In this document: positions 1-9,530 of the stretch, one piece after another
How positions within the stretch are numbered: position 1 is the stretch's first letter
How the letters are laid out: every line of letters begins with the position of its first letter
Source of the DNA: an uncultured Algimonas sp.
GTDB lineage: Bacteria > Pseudomonadota > Alphaproteobacteria > Caulobacterales > Maricaulaceae
Reading direction: 5' to 3'
Length of the DNA: 64,000 nt
Assembly: GCF_947498175.1 (NCBI RefSeq)
Contig: NZ_CANMJB010000004.1
Location: 186,001 to 250,000 of the forward strand
The notes under the pieces: generated by a model
Databases searched by the model: none
The model's input: the letters and a program-made list of their open reading frames with translations, nothing else
Told to the model about the DNA's origin: nothing
Program-made: the position numbers and the translations under genes

Positions 1-2
1 CC

Positions 3-2138
3 TTCGCACAGACGAGCCCTGGGGATGACGATTTGTATCAAGACGAAGTCGTCGTCACGGGATCGCAAGTCGATTTCGGCGGTACGTATGAAGGCGGCGA
101 TATAGGCAAGGCTGCCCGAGCGGGCCTGCTCGGCAATCTGCCCTATCTCGACGCACCGTTTTCCAGCCTGTCGTTCACGGCGGAATTGGCCCGCGAACAG
201 CAAGCGCTTTCGATCACCGACCTCATCCGCAACGACCCGACCGTCGGGACGGCCAAGGGTTTCGGAAATTTCCAGGAAGTGTACATTCTGCGGGGCTTTC
301 CGGTCTTTTCCGACGATGTGACCTATAATGGCCTATACGGCATCCTGCCTCGCCAGTTCCTCGCTGCTGAACTGGTGGACCGGGTAGAAGTCTTCCGCGG
401 CGCCAACGCTTTTCTGAACGGCGCCGCTCCGGGTACGTCGGGCGCGGGGGGCAATATCAATATCGTGCCCAAACGTGCGGACGCGGAAGATCTGAACCGA
501 ATCACGCTGGGCCTGCGTTCAGGCGGCGAGTTCACGGGCGCCGCCGACATAGGCCGGCGTTTCGGTGCCCGGGACGAGATCGGCCTTAGGGCCAACGGCG
601 TGTTCCGCAACGGACGGACCGCGATCGATCACCAACGGCGCGACCTCGGCGCCTTTGCGCTGGGTGCCAGTCGCGAAGGCGCACGTGCCCGCTTCTCGGC
701 CGACCTGGGTTATCAGACCAATCGCCTGGACAATCCGCGCCCACAAATCACACCGTCCGGGGCGATCCCTGACGTGCCCGAAGCTGACGCCAATTATGCC
801 ATCAAGGGCACGCTGACCGACGAACGACAAGTGTTCGGGGCATTCCGGGGCGAGTTCGACGTCACCGACGATGTCATGGGCTGGGCCGCCTTTGGTGGTC
901 GTGAAGGCGAAGAGGCGAACGTTCTGGCCAATCCGACCGCCGATGCCGCCGGCGACTATACGGCATTCCGGTTCGACAATGCGCGCGAGGACCGCATCCT
1001 TTCCGGCGATGTCGGCGTCACTGCGACATTCGCCACAGGCGCGGTCGGTCACCGCCTCGTGGCATCGGGATCGGTCGTGGACTTGCAAAGCAAGAACGCG
1101 TTCGCCTTCAATTTCGCGGCCCTGTCCGGCAATATCTTCGACGACCGTCAGCCCGGCCTGAACGCGGTAGGCAACTTCACCGGTGGCGACCTGTCCAGTC
1201 CCCTGACGACAGAGCGCACGATCAACAGCTCGGCGGCGATCGCCGACACGCTCTCCTTTCTGGACGACCGTCTGCTTGCGACTGTCGGCGTTCGCTATCA
1301 ACACATCCAGACCGAAACATTCGATTTCAACACGGGCCGAGGCAATCCCGGCACCGATTTCTCGGAGAGTGCCTGGACACCCGCGTTCGGCATCGTTTTC
1401 AAGGCGGCCGATACCCTGTCCGTTTTCGGCAACTATGCCGAAAACCTGCAACCGGGTCAGATCGTACCGGCGGCGGTAGGAAGCACGGTCGTCAGGAATG
1501 CGGGCGACGTTCTCGACCCTTACCGCGGCACCCAGTACGAAGCCGGACTCAAATATGACGGCCGGGGTTTTGGCGCCACGTTCAGCGTGTTCGACCTGAC
1601 CCGGCCCAATGCGATCCTGACCAATCTGAGGACGGCTGGCGGCTTGACGACAGGCATCATCGCACCCGACGGGGAACAGTCCGTGCAGGGTCTGGAGGCG
1701 ACCGTTTACGGGTCGCCCATGGAGGGGCTGTCGCTGATCGGCGGCCTGACATGGCTCGACGCGGACCTTTCGCGCACGGAAGGCGGCGTGGACGAAGGCA
1801 ATAGCCTGATCGGGGTGCCGGACATCCGGGCCAGCCTGAATGCGCGCTATGACATTGCGGCTCTGGCGGGTCTCTCCATCGACGGTCGCGCGACCTATTC
1901 GGGGGAGCAGTTCACGAATACGGCCAACACTATATCGATCGACGATTTCGTCCGTTTCGATATCGGCGCCAGTTATCGCTGGAGCAACCGCCTTGATCAG
2001 GACATCGTTCTGCGCGCCCGGATCGAGAATGTGGGCGATGAGAAATCCTTTGTGTCCACGGGCGGCTTTCCGGGATCGAACTATCTCGTCCAAAGCGAGC
2101 CTCGCACGATCCTGATAAGCGTCGAGTTCGGCCTCTAA
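3..2138 (+). CDS. TonB-dependent siderophore receptor (5' truncated by window)
   Basis: Outer-membrane ferric-siderophore-type receptor taking up its ligand with TonB energy. The open frame runs to the first bases of the window: residues FAQTSPGDDD precede LYQDEVVVTGS, which reads as the end of a signal peptide (A-Q cleavage) followed by a TonB-box-like segment, so the true start lies upstream and the TTG at 33 is not a real start. A plug domain (about residues 40-150 of the visible part, with VYILRGF, VDRVEVFRGAN and GGNINIVPKRA) is followed by a long beta-barrel ending in ILISVEFGL. The PepSY-TM gene 38 bp downstream fits iron uptake. The exact ligand cannot be told. Confidence 0.9.
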   Translation, partial: FAQTSPGDDDLYQDEVVVTGSQVDFGGTYEGGDIGKAARAGLLGNLPYLDAPFSSLSFTAELAREQQALSITDLIRNDPTVGTAKGFGNFQEVYILRGFPVFSDDVTYNGLYGILPRQFLAAELVDRVEVFRGANAFLNGAAPGTSGAGGNINIVPKRADAEDLNRITLGLRSGGEFTGAADIGRRFGARDEIGLRANGVFRNGRTAIDHQRRDLGAFALGASREGARARFSADLGYQTNRLDNPRPQITPSGAIPDVPEADANYAIKGTLTDERQVFGAFRGEFDVTDDVMGWAAFGGREGEEANVLANPTADAAGDYTAFRFDNAREDRILSGDVGVTATFATGAVGHRLVASGSVVDLQSKNAFAFNFAALSGNIFDDRQPGLNAVGNFTGGDLSSPLTTERTINSSAAIADTLSFLDDRLLATVGVRYQHIQTETFDFNTGRGNPGTDFSESAWTPAFGIVFKAADTLSVFGNYAENLQPGQIVPAAVGSTVVRNAGDVLDPYRGTQYEAGLKYDGRGFGATFSVFDLTRPNAILTNLRTAGGLTTGIIAPDGEQSVQGLEATVYGSPMEGLSLIGGLTWLDADLSRTEGGVDEGNSLIGVPDIRASLNARYDIAALAGLSIDGRATYSGEQFTNTANTISIDDFVRFDIGASYRWSNRLDQDIVLRARIENVGDEKSFVSTGGFPGSNYLVQSEPRTILISVEFGL

Positions 2139-2176
2139 TTGGTCGGAGTCGAAACCATAGGTCGGGCGGGTCGTCC

Positions 2177-3322
2177 GTGACCCGTCGCAGCTTCCAGCTC
2201 TGGTCGGCTGTCCACAGCTGGACCAGCTTGATATGCACGGCTTTCCTGTTGATGCTGTGCGTGACCGGCTTGCCGTTGATCTTCCACCACGAGATCGACG
2301 CGGCGTTGTCGCCGGATACATGGCGGCCCGCCGATCCGGGCGGTCCGCTTCTGTCCTACGATGCCGTGCTCGATGCCGCCCTCGCCAACAGGCCCGGCGA
2401 AGTCCCGCTCTATATGAGCTTCGATGTTGATCGGCCGGTCGTCAACGTCACGACGGGTCCGGCTCCGGATGCACCGCAATCACAGATGCACTTCGCATCC
2501 TTCGACCGGACCAGCGGGAACCTCGTTCCGCCGCCCGAGGCCGATGGGGGCGTGATGGATGTGGTGTTGCGGCTCCACACCGACATGTTCCTCGGCTTGC
2601 CGGGCATGCTGTTTCTCGGCGCCATGGGCGCTCTTTTCATTGCAGCCCTGGTTTCGGGTGTCGTGCTTTATGCGCCGTTCATGCAAAAGCACGCATTCGG
2701 CATGGTCCGCACGCATAAGAGTCGACGATTGAAGTGGCTGGATCTTCACAATCTGCTCGGCATCGCGACAATGGCTTGGGTGTTCGTGGTCGGCCTTACC
2801 GGTGTCGTCAATACGCTCGAAGCGCCGATCAACGCGGCCTGGAAAGCCCAGGCCTTCGACGATCTCACAGGCGGATATGGTGATGCAGCCGTGACCGGCG
2901 ATCTCGCCAGTCTGGACGCCGCCATTTCCGCAGCTTTGGACGCGGCACCGGGCATGACCTTGCAGTTCGTCGCCTTTCCGGGCGGGAGCTTCTCCACAAA
3001 CCGGCATTTCTTCGTATTCCTGCACGGCAGCGCGCCCTTGACGCGAGAAATCATCACACCCGTCCTGATCGACGCACGAACGGGCGAACTCGTCGGGCTG
3101 CGCGACATGCCGTGGTACGCCAAGGGACTCTCACTGTCCCGTCCGCTGCATTTCGGCGACTATGGCGGTCTTCCGCTCAAGATCCTCTGGGCGATCCTGA
3201 CGCTTTTCACGATCGTCGTTCTCGGCTCCGGCCTGTATCTCTGGATCGCGCGGCGTCGCACAGGGCGCGGCCGCAACCACAATCGTGTCGTGACCCGTCT
3301 GGACAGGACTGCGGCCGAATGA
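2177..3322 (+). CDS. PepSY-associated TM domain protein (iron-uptake associated)
   Basis: A 381-residue inner-membrane protein of the PepSY_TM/PiuB-like family, commonly next to siderophore receptors and proposed to help ferric-siderophore reduction or handling; the biochemical role is not settled. Visible features are an N-terminal TM segment starting at SLICTAFLLMLCVTGLPLIF, the HH pair just after it (FHHEIDAAL), a central TM (FLGAMGALFIAALVSGVVLY), a TM around HNLLGIATMAWVFVVGLTGV and a C-terminal TM (ILWAILTLFTIVVLGSGLYL) ending in a basic tail. Start is GTG. It lies 38 bp after the receptor and overlaps the next small gene by ATGA. Confidence 0.8.
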   Translation: MTRRSFQLWSAVHSWTSLICTAFLLMLCVTGLPLIFHHEIDAALSPDTWRPADPGGPLLSYDAVLDAALANRPGEVPLYMSFDVDRPVVNVTTGPAPDAPQSQMHFASFDRTSGNLVPPPEADGGVMDVVLRLHTDMFLGLPGMLFLGAMGALFIAALVSGVVLYAPFMQKHAFGMVRTHKSRRLKWLDLHNLLGIATMAWVFVVGLTGVVNTLEAPINAAWKAQAFDDLTGGYGDAAVTGDLASLDAAISAALDAAPGMTLQFVAFPGGSFSTNRHFFVFLHGSAPLTREIITPVLIDARTGELVGLRDMPWYAKGLSLSRPLHFGDYGGLPLKILWAILTLFTIVVLGSGLYLWIARRRTGRGRNHNRVVTRLDRTAAE

Positions 3323-3504
3323 GGGTGCGCCATCCGACTTTCCTGCTGCCCGTGCTGTTGTCGGCCGCGACGCTCTTCGGGCTCGTCGTCGCTCTGATCG
3401 GCGACGGCTTCGCGCATCCGGTTTCCTGGGCAAGCCTGGCCTTGCCGGTATCCGCTATCGGTTGGGCCGTGGCGACGGCGCTCTGGCGGACCCGCGACCG
3501 ATAG
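3319..3504 (+). CDS. Small two-TM hypothetical protein
   Basis: A 61-residue protein starting at the ATG inside the ATGA overlap with the PepSY gene stop, so probably translationally coupled. It has two hydrophobic helices (FLLPVLLSAATLFGLVVALI and VSWASLALPVSAIGWAVATA) and a basic C-terminus (RTRDR). The reading frame stays open further upstream, but that part overlaps the PepSY gene and is not coding. Small two-TM proteins often accompany PepSY-TM genes. No function can be assigned; a role with the upstream membrane protein is inference from coupling. Confidence 0.6.
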   Translation: MRVRHPTFLLPVLLSAATLFGLVVALIGDGFAHPVSWASLALPVSAIGWAVATALWRTRDR

Positions 3505-3552
3505 GCGGGAAGCGTGCCGAGCCCTGCGGGCCAGGCCGGGTAACACTCGTCC

Positions 3553-4848
3553 TCAAACCGTCTTGAAGGGGTCGCGCATGAGGATGACGTCTTCGCGTTC
3601 GGGCGACGTGCTGACCATGCCGACGGGGCAGCCGATCAGCTCCTCGACACGGCGGACATATTTGACGGCCGCGGCCGGAAGGCCGGCCCAGCTGCGGGCG
3701 CCGCGTGTGCTGCCTTGCCACCCTTCGAGCGTCTCGTAGATCGGTTGGACCATGGATTGCTGGCTCGCCCCGGCGGGCAGGCGGCGCATGATCTTGGAAT
3801 CCACCTTGTAGCCGGTGCAGATCTTCAGTTCCGGCAACCCGTCCAGCACGTCCAGCTTGGTCAGGGCGATGCCGGTGATGCCTCCGGTGATGACGGCTTG
3901 GCGCACCATGACGGCGTCGAACCAGCCGCAGCGGCGCTGACGCCCCGTGACCGTGCCGAATTCATGCCCGCGCTCGCCGAGCCGCTGGCCCGTCGCATCG
4001 TTCAATTCGGTCGGGAACGGTCCTTCGCCGACGCGGGTCGTGTAGGCCTTGGTGATCCCCAGCACATAATTCAGGGCGCGCGGACCCAACCCCGTTCCGG
4101 CCGCGGCCTGTCCGGCGATCGTGTTGGAGCTGGTGACGAAGGGGTAGGTGCCGTGATCGATGTCGAGCATCGCCCCTTGGGCGCCTTCGAACAGGATTTT
4201 CTTTTCGGCCTTCCGGGCGTCGTCTAGAACCTGCCAGACCGGCGCGGTGAAGGGCAGGATCTTGGGGGCGACCTGCATCAGGCTGTCGGTCAGGGCGTCC
4301 GCATCGACCGCGTCGTGGCCGAGGCCGACGCGCAATGCGTTATGATGGTGCAACAGGTTTTCCACCCGCTCTTTCAGGTGGACCGGGTCGTCCAGATCGC
4401 AGACGCGGATGGCGCGGCGGGCGACCTTGTCTTCATAGGCCGGACCGATGCCGCGTTTCGTGGTGCCGATCTTCACCCCGTCCACGCGGTTTTCTCGGAT
4501 GCCGTCCAGTTCGGAATGGATCGGCAGGATCAGGGCGGCGGATTCGGAAATCTTCAGATTGTCCGGCGTGATCTTGACGCCCTGATCGCGGATGCGCGCG
4601 ACTTCGTCCAGGAATGCCCACGGGTTCAGGACAACGCCGTTGCCGATGACGGACAGTTTGCCGCCGCGCACAATGCCCGACGGCAGAAGCGACAGCTTGT
4701 AGGTCGTGCCGTCCACGACGAGCGTATGGCCGGCATTGTGACCGCCCTGGAAGCGAGCGACGACATCGGCGCGGCTGGACAGCCAATCGACGATCTTGCC
4801 TTTTCCTTCGTCCCCCCACTGGGAGCCGACGACGACGACGTTAGCCAT
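3553..4848 (-). CDS. purA: Adenylosuccinate synthase
   Basis: A cytosolic enzyme converting IMP, aspartate and GTP to adenylosuccinate, the first committed step of AMP synthesis. The 431 residues match the usual family length. The N-terminal GTP loop [13 protein letters not shown], the catalytic region with GFGG-type sequence ([11 protein letters not shown]), and the [13 protein letters not shown] block are present. The start was placed at ATG 4848, preceded by a GAGGAAT ribosome site; the open frame extends about 60 codons further but that part is not conserved. It is monocistronic, convergent with the iron-uptake genes. Confidence 0.97.
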   Translation of the reverse strand: MANVVVVGSQWGDEGKGKIVDWLSSRADVVARFQGGHNAGHTLVVDGTTYKLSLLPSGIVRGGKLSVIGNGVVLNPWAFLDEVARIRDQGVKITPDNLKISESAALILPIHSELDGIRENRVDGVKIGTTKRGIGPAYEDKVARRAIRVCDLDDPVHLKERVENLLHHHNALRVGLGHDAVDADALTDSLMQVAPKILPFTAPVWQVLDDARKAEKKILFEGAQGAMLDIDHGTYPFVTSSNTIAGQAAAGTGLGPRALNYVLGITKAYTTRVGEGPFPTELNDATGQRLGERGHEFGTVTGRQRRCGWFDAVMVRQAVITGGITGIALTKLDVLDGLPELKICTGYKVDSKIMRRLPAGASQQSMVQPIYETLEGWQGSTRGARSWAGLPAAAVKYVRRVEELIGCPVGMVSTSPEREDVILMRDPFKTV

Positions 4849-4919
4849 GCGATATTCCTCGCTTGAAATGCGACCGCCGGGCCTTAGCGAAGCCCGACTG
4901 GGATGGCGAGGGGATAAGC

Positions 4920-5582
4920 CTAATCGAAACGGTAGGCGACACGCACCCCGTAGGCGTCCAGCCCTTCGTTCGGACCGCTGGACAGGATTTTGCCGTGCGA
5001 CAAATGTTCGTAGAACAGTTCGCCCGCCCATGCGTCGCTGACGCGGTATCCGAGTGTAAAGGCGTTGCGGAACAGGACGCGGCTGCCGAATTCGATTTCG
5101 GTGTTCAGACGTCGCTCGAATTCCGAGTTCTCGATCTGTGCGCGTCGGACCTGTTCAAGCGTCAAGCCGTCCGGATCGTCTATCAGCACATCGAGCGGGA
5201 AGGACGGATCCGTCAGGAAGGACGGCAGATCGATTTCCAGCGTTCCGTCATGCACGACCAGTCCCGTGGACCAATCACCGTAGAAACGTTCCCCCAAGGT
5301 TTGGCGGAACAGGAGTCCAGCGCCGCCATAGCTCGTGCGTCCGCCTAGATTCAGCGTGCCGCCGATCCAGGGCTGCGGGGACAGGAAGGGTTTGAGGAAG
5401 TCAGGTTCGTCGAAGAGGATCTCGGCATTGATAGCGCCGCTGTTCTCCTTGCCCTTGTCCGAACCAAGGCCGAAGATCTCGACATCGTGCTCGGTCACGC
5501 CGACGCGAAGCTCCGACAGCTGCGCATGAGCCGTGGAAGACAAGCCGAGCAAGAATGCGACCGTTAGGATGAATGGCTTCAC
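4920..5582 (-). CDS. PagL-like lipid A 3-O-deacylase
   Basis: A 220-residue outer-membrane protein with a clear signal peptide ([20 protein letters not shown]). The C-terminal half carries FYEHLSHGK, matching the His-x-Ser catalytic motif of the acyloxyacyl hydrolase/PagL family, followed by a terminal beta-strand YGVRVAYRF. PagL removes the 3-O-linked acyl chain from lipid A in the outer leaflet. It is somewhat longer than the classic Pseudomonas enzyme. It is transcribed in the same direction as purA, 71 bp upstream of it, so may be read through. Substrate and activity are inferred from family resemblance. Confidence 0.75.
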   Translation of the reverse strand: MKPFILTVAFLLGLSSTAHAQLSELRVGVTEHDVEIFGLGSDKGKENSGAINAEILFDEPDFLKPFLSPQPWIGGTLNLGGRTSYGGAGLLFRQTLGERFYGDWSTGLVVHDGTLEIDLPSFLTDPSFPLDVLIDDPDGLTLEQVRRAQIENSEFERRLNTEIEFGSRVLFRNAFTLGYRVSDAWAGELFYEHLSHGKILSSGPNEGLDAYGVRVAYRFD

Positions 5583-5663
5583 GGGATGATCCTCATTGGT
5601 AATCGGTTACGGACTAGTCATATTCGGACGTGCGGGTCAATCATCCGGTCAAATCTGTGACGC

Positions 5664-7202
5664 TCAGACGGCGCGAGACTTGCGCCGTCGCGACGACCGG
5701 CGGCGACTGCCGTGTTTTTCGTAGATGGCTTCGGTCCGTTCGGCAAAGCCCGGCCTGCGTTTTAGTAGCCGGATCCGGTCTCGGGCGTGCCGGGCCGCCT
5801 CCATATGGTCGACGATGCGTTCGGGATAGAGACGCGGTATGACCGTGTCCGCCTCGTCCCATTTCCAGGGTTCCTGGATGTATTCGTCCGGCACGGATTC
5901 CAGCTCCGGCACCCAGTGCCGGACGAAGCGCCCGTCCGGGTCGTGATCATAGCCTTGTTTAACCGGGTTATAGATCCGGATCGCATTCATGCCGGTCGTG
6001 CCGGACTGCATCTGTACCTGCGGCCAGTGGATGCCGGGCTCGTAGTCGGTGAACTTGCGCGCATAGGCCAGTCCGGGTTCGCGCCAGTGCAGCCAGAGGT
6101 GATAGCTCGACAGGCACATCAGCATGGCCCGCATCCGGAAGTTCAGATAGCCGGTCGCGTTGAGCGCGCGCATGCAGGCATCGGCGAAGGGCAGGCCCAT
6201 CCGGCCCTCGCTCCACGCCCAGAGGCGGTCGTTGGCCAGATTGTTCTGTCCGGGATCGGGGCGCAGACCGTCATAGCCTGAATGCAGATTGCGGAACTCC
6301 ATGCCCGGCTCGCTCTCCAGCTTCTGCGTGAAATGACAATGCCAGTGAAGGCGGCCCGAAAAGCTCTGCATCGATCCGCGCCATTGCTTGATACGGGCAA
6401 GGGCGTCATCGTCGGCACCGGCTTTGGCGGCGGCCTTCAGATCCCGCTGACGCTTCCACAAGGCTTGCGCCGCCTCGCGCATGGAAAGGCAACCGTAAGC
6501 CAGATAGGGCGATAGGCGGGAGCATTCGTCGAAAGCCGTGACAGGACTGCTCATGGCGGTGCGGTAGCGGCGGCCGCGCGCATTCAGGAACCCGTCCAAC
6601 AGGTCCAGGGCGGGTTTGCGCCCACCGGGCTGGCGGCCGGGGCAGGGATCGGCCCGCATCTTCATATCCCGCCAAGTCGGCAGGTCTTTGGATGCGAGAC
6701 CCGACACAGGCGTCAACCTTTCCGGTTCCGGATATTGCGGGACGCGCATCAAGGCGTCCCAGCGCTTCGACCAGCCGTCGCGGTCTTTCAAGGGGCGGAA
6801 CACGCCGAACTGCTTCTGTTCCTGCCACGGAACGGAGTGATCGGCACACCACTCCTTGACTGCCAGATCGCGACTGTAGGTCCAGTCGTTACCCGTTTCT
6901 TCGTGGCTGTGCAGCGACTGGATCTCGTAGCGCGAGGCCAGATCGGACAATATGTCGGTCACCGACCCGGTCCTGACGATCAGCGGTACGCCGAGCGCCG
7001 TTAGGCGCGCGTCGAGTTCGTGCAGGCTTTCGCGGATGAAATCCCACTGCCGGGCCGACGTGTCAGGCAGCTGCCAATAGTCCGGTTCGGCCACGTAGAG
7101 CGGGATGACGGCTCCACCTTCGCTGCCGGCCAGCAAGGGGGCATGATCATGCGTGCGCAGGTCACGCTTGAACCAAACGATATGGATTGCGGGTTTGGCC
7201 AC
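5664..7202 (-). CDS. Deoxyribodipyrimidine photolyase / cryptochrome family
   Basis: A 512-residue FAD-dependent light-driven DNA repair enzyme. The N-terminal Rossmann antenna domain starts IHIVWFKRDLRTHDHAPLL. The C-terminal FAD domain has LSPYLAYGCLS, the helix with ALNATGYLNFRMRAM, and RIYNPVKQGYDHDPDGRFV followed by RHWVPEL, all typical of class I CPD photolyases and related cryptochromes. The usual WQW-N-x-GG stretch is replaced by HWPQVQMQSGTTGMN, seen in a subgroup of proteobacterial photolyase-like proteins, so lesion specificity (CPD versus another activity) is open. A basic tail (SRRRSSRRRKSR) ends the protein. Confidence 0.85.
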   Translation of the reverse strand: MAKPAIHIVWFKRDLRTHDHAPLLAGSEGGAVIPLYVAEPDYWQLPDTSARQWDFIRESLHELDARLTALGVPLIVRTGSVTDILSDLASRYEIQSLHSHEETGNDWTYSRDLAVKEWCADHSVPWQEQKQFGVFRPLKDRDGWSKRWDALMRVPQYPEPERLTPVSGLASKDLPTWRDMKMRADPCPGRQPGGRKPALDLLDGFLNARGRRYRTAMSSPVTAFDECSRLSPYLAYGCLSMREAAQALWKRQRDLKAAAKAGADDDALARIKQWRGSMQSFSGRLHWHCHFTQKLESEPGMEFRNLHSGYDGLRPDPGQNNLANDRLWAWSEGRMGLPFADACMRALNATGYLNFRMRAMLMCLSSYHLWLHWREPGLAYARKFTDYEPGIHWPQVQMQSGTTGMNAIRIYNPVKQGYDHDPDGRFVRHWVPELESVPDEYIQEPWKWDEADTVIPRLYPERIVDHMEAARHARDRIRLLKRRPGFAERTEAIYEKHGSRRRSSRRRKSRAV

Positions 7203-7261
7203 GGTTCACTTACGCGCGAGCGCGCTTGATTGTGCCGAAGCCCACCACTAGGTCGCGCCCC

Positions 7262-7711
7262 ATGCGCGATTACACCGATGTCGAAATGCAGATCTGCGGC
7301 GTGCTGGAGGGCGAGCCGAACCGGACCGCCCGGCTGGCGACCGTGGCGTGCCTGCTGTCGCAGGCGTTCGAGGATTTCTACTGGACGGGCTTCTATCTGG
7401 TCGATCCGGAGAAACCGGACGAACTCGTCGTCGGACCCTATCAGGGCACGCTGGGTTGTCTGCGCATTCCGTTCGGGGAGGGCGTCTGCGGCGCGGCGGC
7501 CGCCCAACGCAGGACGGTGGTTGTGGCGGACGTCCATGCCTTCGCGGGCCACATCGCCTGTGACGCAGCCAGCGAAAGCGAAATCGTCGTGCCGGTCTTC
7601 GACGGTGAGACCTTGATCGGCGTTCTGGATGTGGACAGCACGCGCAAGGATACGTTCGGGAAAGCCGACCAAGTCGCGCTGGAGCGGATCACCGGATTGA
7701 TCGCCGCGTAG
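7262..7711 (+). CDS. msrC: Free methionine-(R)-sulfoxide reductase (GAF domain)
   Basis: A 149-residue single GAF-domain protein that reduces free Met-R-sulfoxide. The three family cysteines are present: LGCLRIPFGEGVCGAAA holds the first two and HIACDAASE the third. The catalytic-pocket acidic residues sit in SEIVVPVFDGE and GVLDVDS. Length matches the fRMsr family. The start is ATG 7262; an in-frame extension upstream is not conserved-looking. Divergent from the photolyase (59 bp), so two oxidative/light-damage genes share an intergenic region. Confidence 0.9.
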   Translation: MRDYTDVEMQICGVLEGEPNRTARLATVACLLSQAFEDFYWTGFYLVDPEKPDELVVGPYQGTLGCLRIPFGEGVCGAAAAQRRTVVVADVHAFAGHIACDAASESEIVVPVFDGETLIGVLDVDSTRKDTFGKADQVALERITGLIAA

Positions 7712-7774
7712 CGGCTTTCGAAGTCAGCTTTTCCGGCAGAAGTCACTTTTCTCCGGAATCGGTGCCGAAGACGA

Positions 7775-8512
7775 TCAGGCATGGCTGCAAGCCGGACATT
7801 CCGGATCGCGCGTCAGTCGCACCGTTCGGCTCTCGGCTCTCAACCCGTCATATATCCACAGGCGCCGAGCCAGCGTATCGCCGGCACCCGTGATGCATTT
7901 GATCGCTTCCAGCGCCATGACGGATCCGGCAATGCCCGTCAGCGCTCCGACCACGCCGACTTCGGCGCAGTTTTGCTCTTGCGGCGGCAATGCAGGCACG
8001 AGGCAGCGATAACATGGGCCGGTCGGTCCGAAGAGACCGATCTGGGCATCGAAACGTCCGACCGCGCCGGAGAGCAACGGAATGCCGAGCGCCAGCGTTG
8101 CATCGTTGACGGCGAAACGCGTGGCGAAATTGTCCGTGCCGTCCAGAACGAGGCCGTGGTCGGCGAGCAAGGACTGCGCGTTGCCGGGTTTCAGACGCCG
8201 ATCCTGCACTGTGACTTCGACATCCGGATTGATCGCGCCCAGGCGCGCTGCGAGGCTGCGGCCCTTCGATTGGCCGATAGACGCCGTGTCGAACTGCACT
8301 TGCCTCTGAAGATTGGACAGGCTCACCGCGTCGTCGTCGATCAGGGTGATGCGTCCGACGCCGGCCGCCGCGAGATAGAGCGCGGCCGGTCCGCCCAGAC
8401 CTCCGGCGCCGACGATGGCGACTTTCGCGTCCAGCAACGCATTCTGTCCCGACCCGCCGATTTCCTTCAGGACGAGATGGCGGGCATAGCGTTCGATCTG
8501 GTCGGGGTTCAC
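7775..8512 (-). CDS. moeB: MoeB/ThiF-type sulfur-carrier adenylyltransferase
   Basis: A 245-residue E1-like enzyme that adenylates the C-terminal Gly-Gly of MoaD- or ThiS-like sulfur carriers (molybdopterin or thiazole synthesis). The ATP loop VGAGGLGGPAALYLAAAGVG, DDDAVSLSNLQRQ, and the two zinc CxxC pairs (CYRC and CPAC near the C-terminus) are visible. The GTG start at 8512 is chosen because the family starts NPDQIERYARHL and because it lies 4 bp after the cysK stop; the longer open frame overlaps cysK. Proximity to cysK fits sulfur metabolism. MoeB versus ThiF cannot be separated here. Confidence 0.88.
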   Translation of the reverse strand: MNPDQIERYARHLVLKEIGGSGQNALLDAKVAIVGAGGLGGPAALYLAAAGVGRITLIDDDAVSLSNLQRQVQFDTASIGQSKGRSLAARLGAINPDVEVTVQDRRLKPGNAQSLLADHGLVLDGTDNFATRFAVNDATLALGIPLLSGAVGRFDAQIGLFGPTGPCYRCLVPALPPQEQNCAEVGVVGALTGIAGSVMALEAIKCITGAGDTLARRLWIYDGLRAESRTVRLTRDPECPACSHA

Positions 8513-8516
8513 CCGC

Positions 8517-9497
8517 TCACGGGGCCGTGGATTTTTTCGCAGGTCCGTCGCCCGCACCCGGCCCATCGTCGAACAACGGCGTGGACAGATAGCGTTCCGC
8601 GAAGCTGGGGATGATGGTGACGATGCGTTTGCCACGCATCTCCGGGCGGGCGCCGACCAGCAGGCTCGCCGCAATGGCGGCGCCGGAACTGATGCCGACC
8701 GGCACGCCGTCTTCGGCCGCGACATGCTTGGCCGTGCCGAAGGCCGCGTCCGAATTGATGGTCACGACTTCGTCCACCAGATCCATATCCAGATTGTCCG
8801 GGATGAAGCCCGCACCAATCCCCTGGATCTTGTGCGGGCCTTTTTCGCCTTTGGAGATCATCGGGCTTTCGGTCGGCTCGACGGCGATGATCCGGCAATC
8901 GGGGTTCTTCTCCTTCAGGAACCGGCCCGCCCCTGTCAGGGACCCGCCTGTGCCGACGCCCGCGATCATCGCATCGACCTCGCCGGCGCAATCCTCCCAG
9001 ATTTCCGGACCCGTCGTGGCGTAGTGGATCGCTGGATTGGCGGGATTGTCGAACTGGCCCGCGCGCACCGCACCGGGCGTGTCGGCGATGATCTTCTCCG
9101 CTTCCTCGATCGCGCCGGGAATGCCGTCCGAAGCCGGCGTCAGGACGAGCTCGGCGCCCAGCAGCTTCATCATCTTGCGCCGTTCGATGCTCATGCTTTC
9201 GGGCATGACGAGGATGGCCTTGTAGCCCATGGCGGCGGCCGCGAAGGCCACTCCAATGCCGGTGTTGCCGGAGGTCGGCTCCACGATCACGCCGCCTTCG
9301 CCCAGCGTGCCGCTCCTTTCCAGTTCGCGCAGCATGTTGATGCCGATCCGGTCCTTGACCGACGCGCAAGGGTTGAAGAACTCCATCTTGTAGCAGAGAT
9401 CGGCCGGGACGCCTTTGGCGATGCGCGGCAGCCGCACCAGCGGCGTTCCGCCCACCGTGTCCAGAATGCTGTCATAGATCTTGCCGTGGGCGCGCAT
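8517..9497 (-). CDS. cysK: Cysteine synthase A (O-acetylserine sulfhydrylase)
   Basis: A PLP enzyme making cysteine from O-acetylserine and sulfide. The 326 residues are normal for CysK. The PLP lysine sits in FFNPCASVKDRIG, with TSGNTGIG binding the substrate and GVGTGGSLTG binding the phosphate. Starts ATG 9497 with a GGAGA ribosome site (ACGGAGAAGAG). It sits between the HWE kinase (33 bp) and moeB (4 bp) in a six-gene minus-strand run, likely cotranscribed. Confidence 0.95.
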   Translation of the reverse strand: MRAHGKIYDSILDTVGGTPLVRLPRIAKGVPADLCYKMEFFNPCASVKDRIGINMLRELERSGTLGEGGVIVEPTSGNTGIGVAFAAAAMGYKAILVMPESMSIERRKMMKLLGAELVLTPASDGIPGAIEEAEKIIADTPGAVRAGQFDNPANPAIHYATTGPEIWEDCAGEVDAMIAGVGTGGSLTGAGRFLKEKNPDCRIIAVEPTESPMISKGEKGPHKIQGIGAGFIPDNLDMDLVDEVVTINSDAAFGTAKHVAAEDGVPVGISSGAAIAASLLVGARPEMRGKRIVTIIPSFAERYLSTPLFDDGPGAGDGPAKKSTAP

Positions 9498-9530
9498 GGT
9501 CTCTTCTCCGTCGTCGTTCGGAAGGGATGA

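Noticed and set aside
519-2321. 600-codon minus-strand open frame across the TonB receptor
   Set aside because: Antisense shadow of a high-GC gene; it overlaps the receptor and the PepSY gene and shows no domain.
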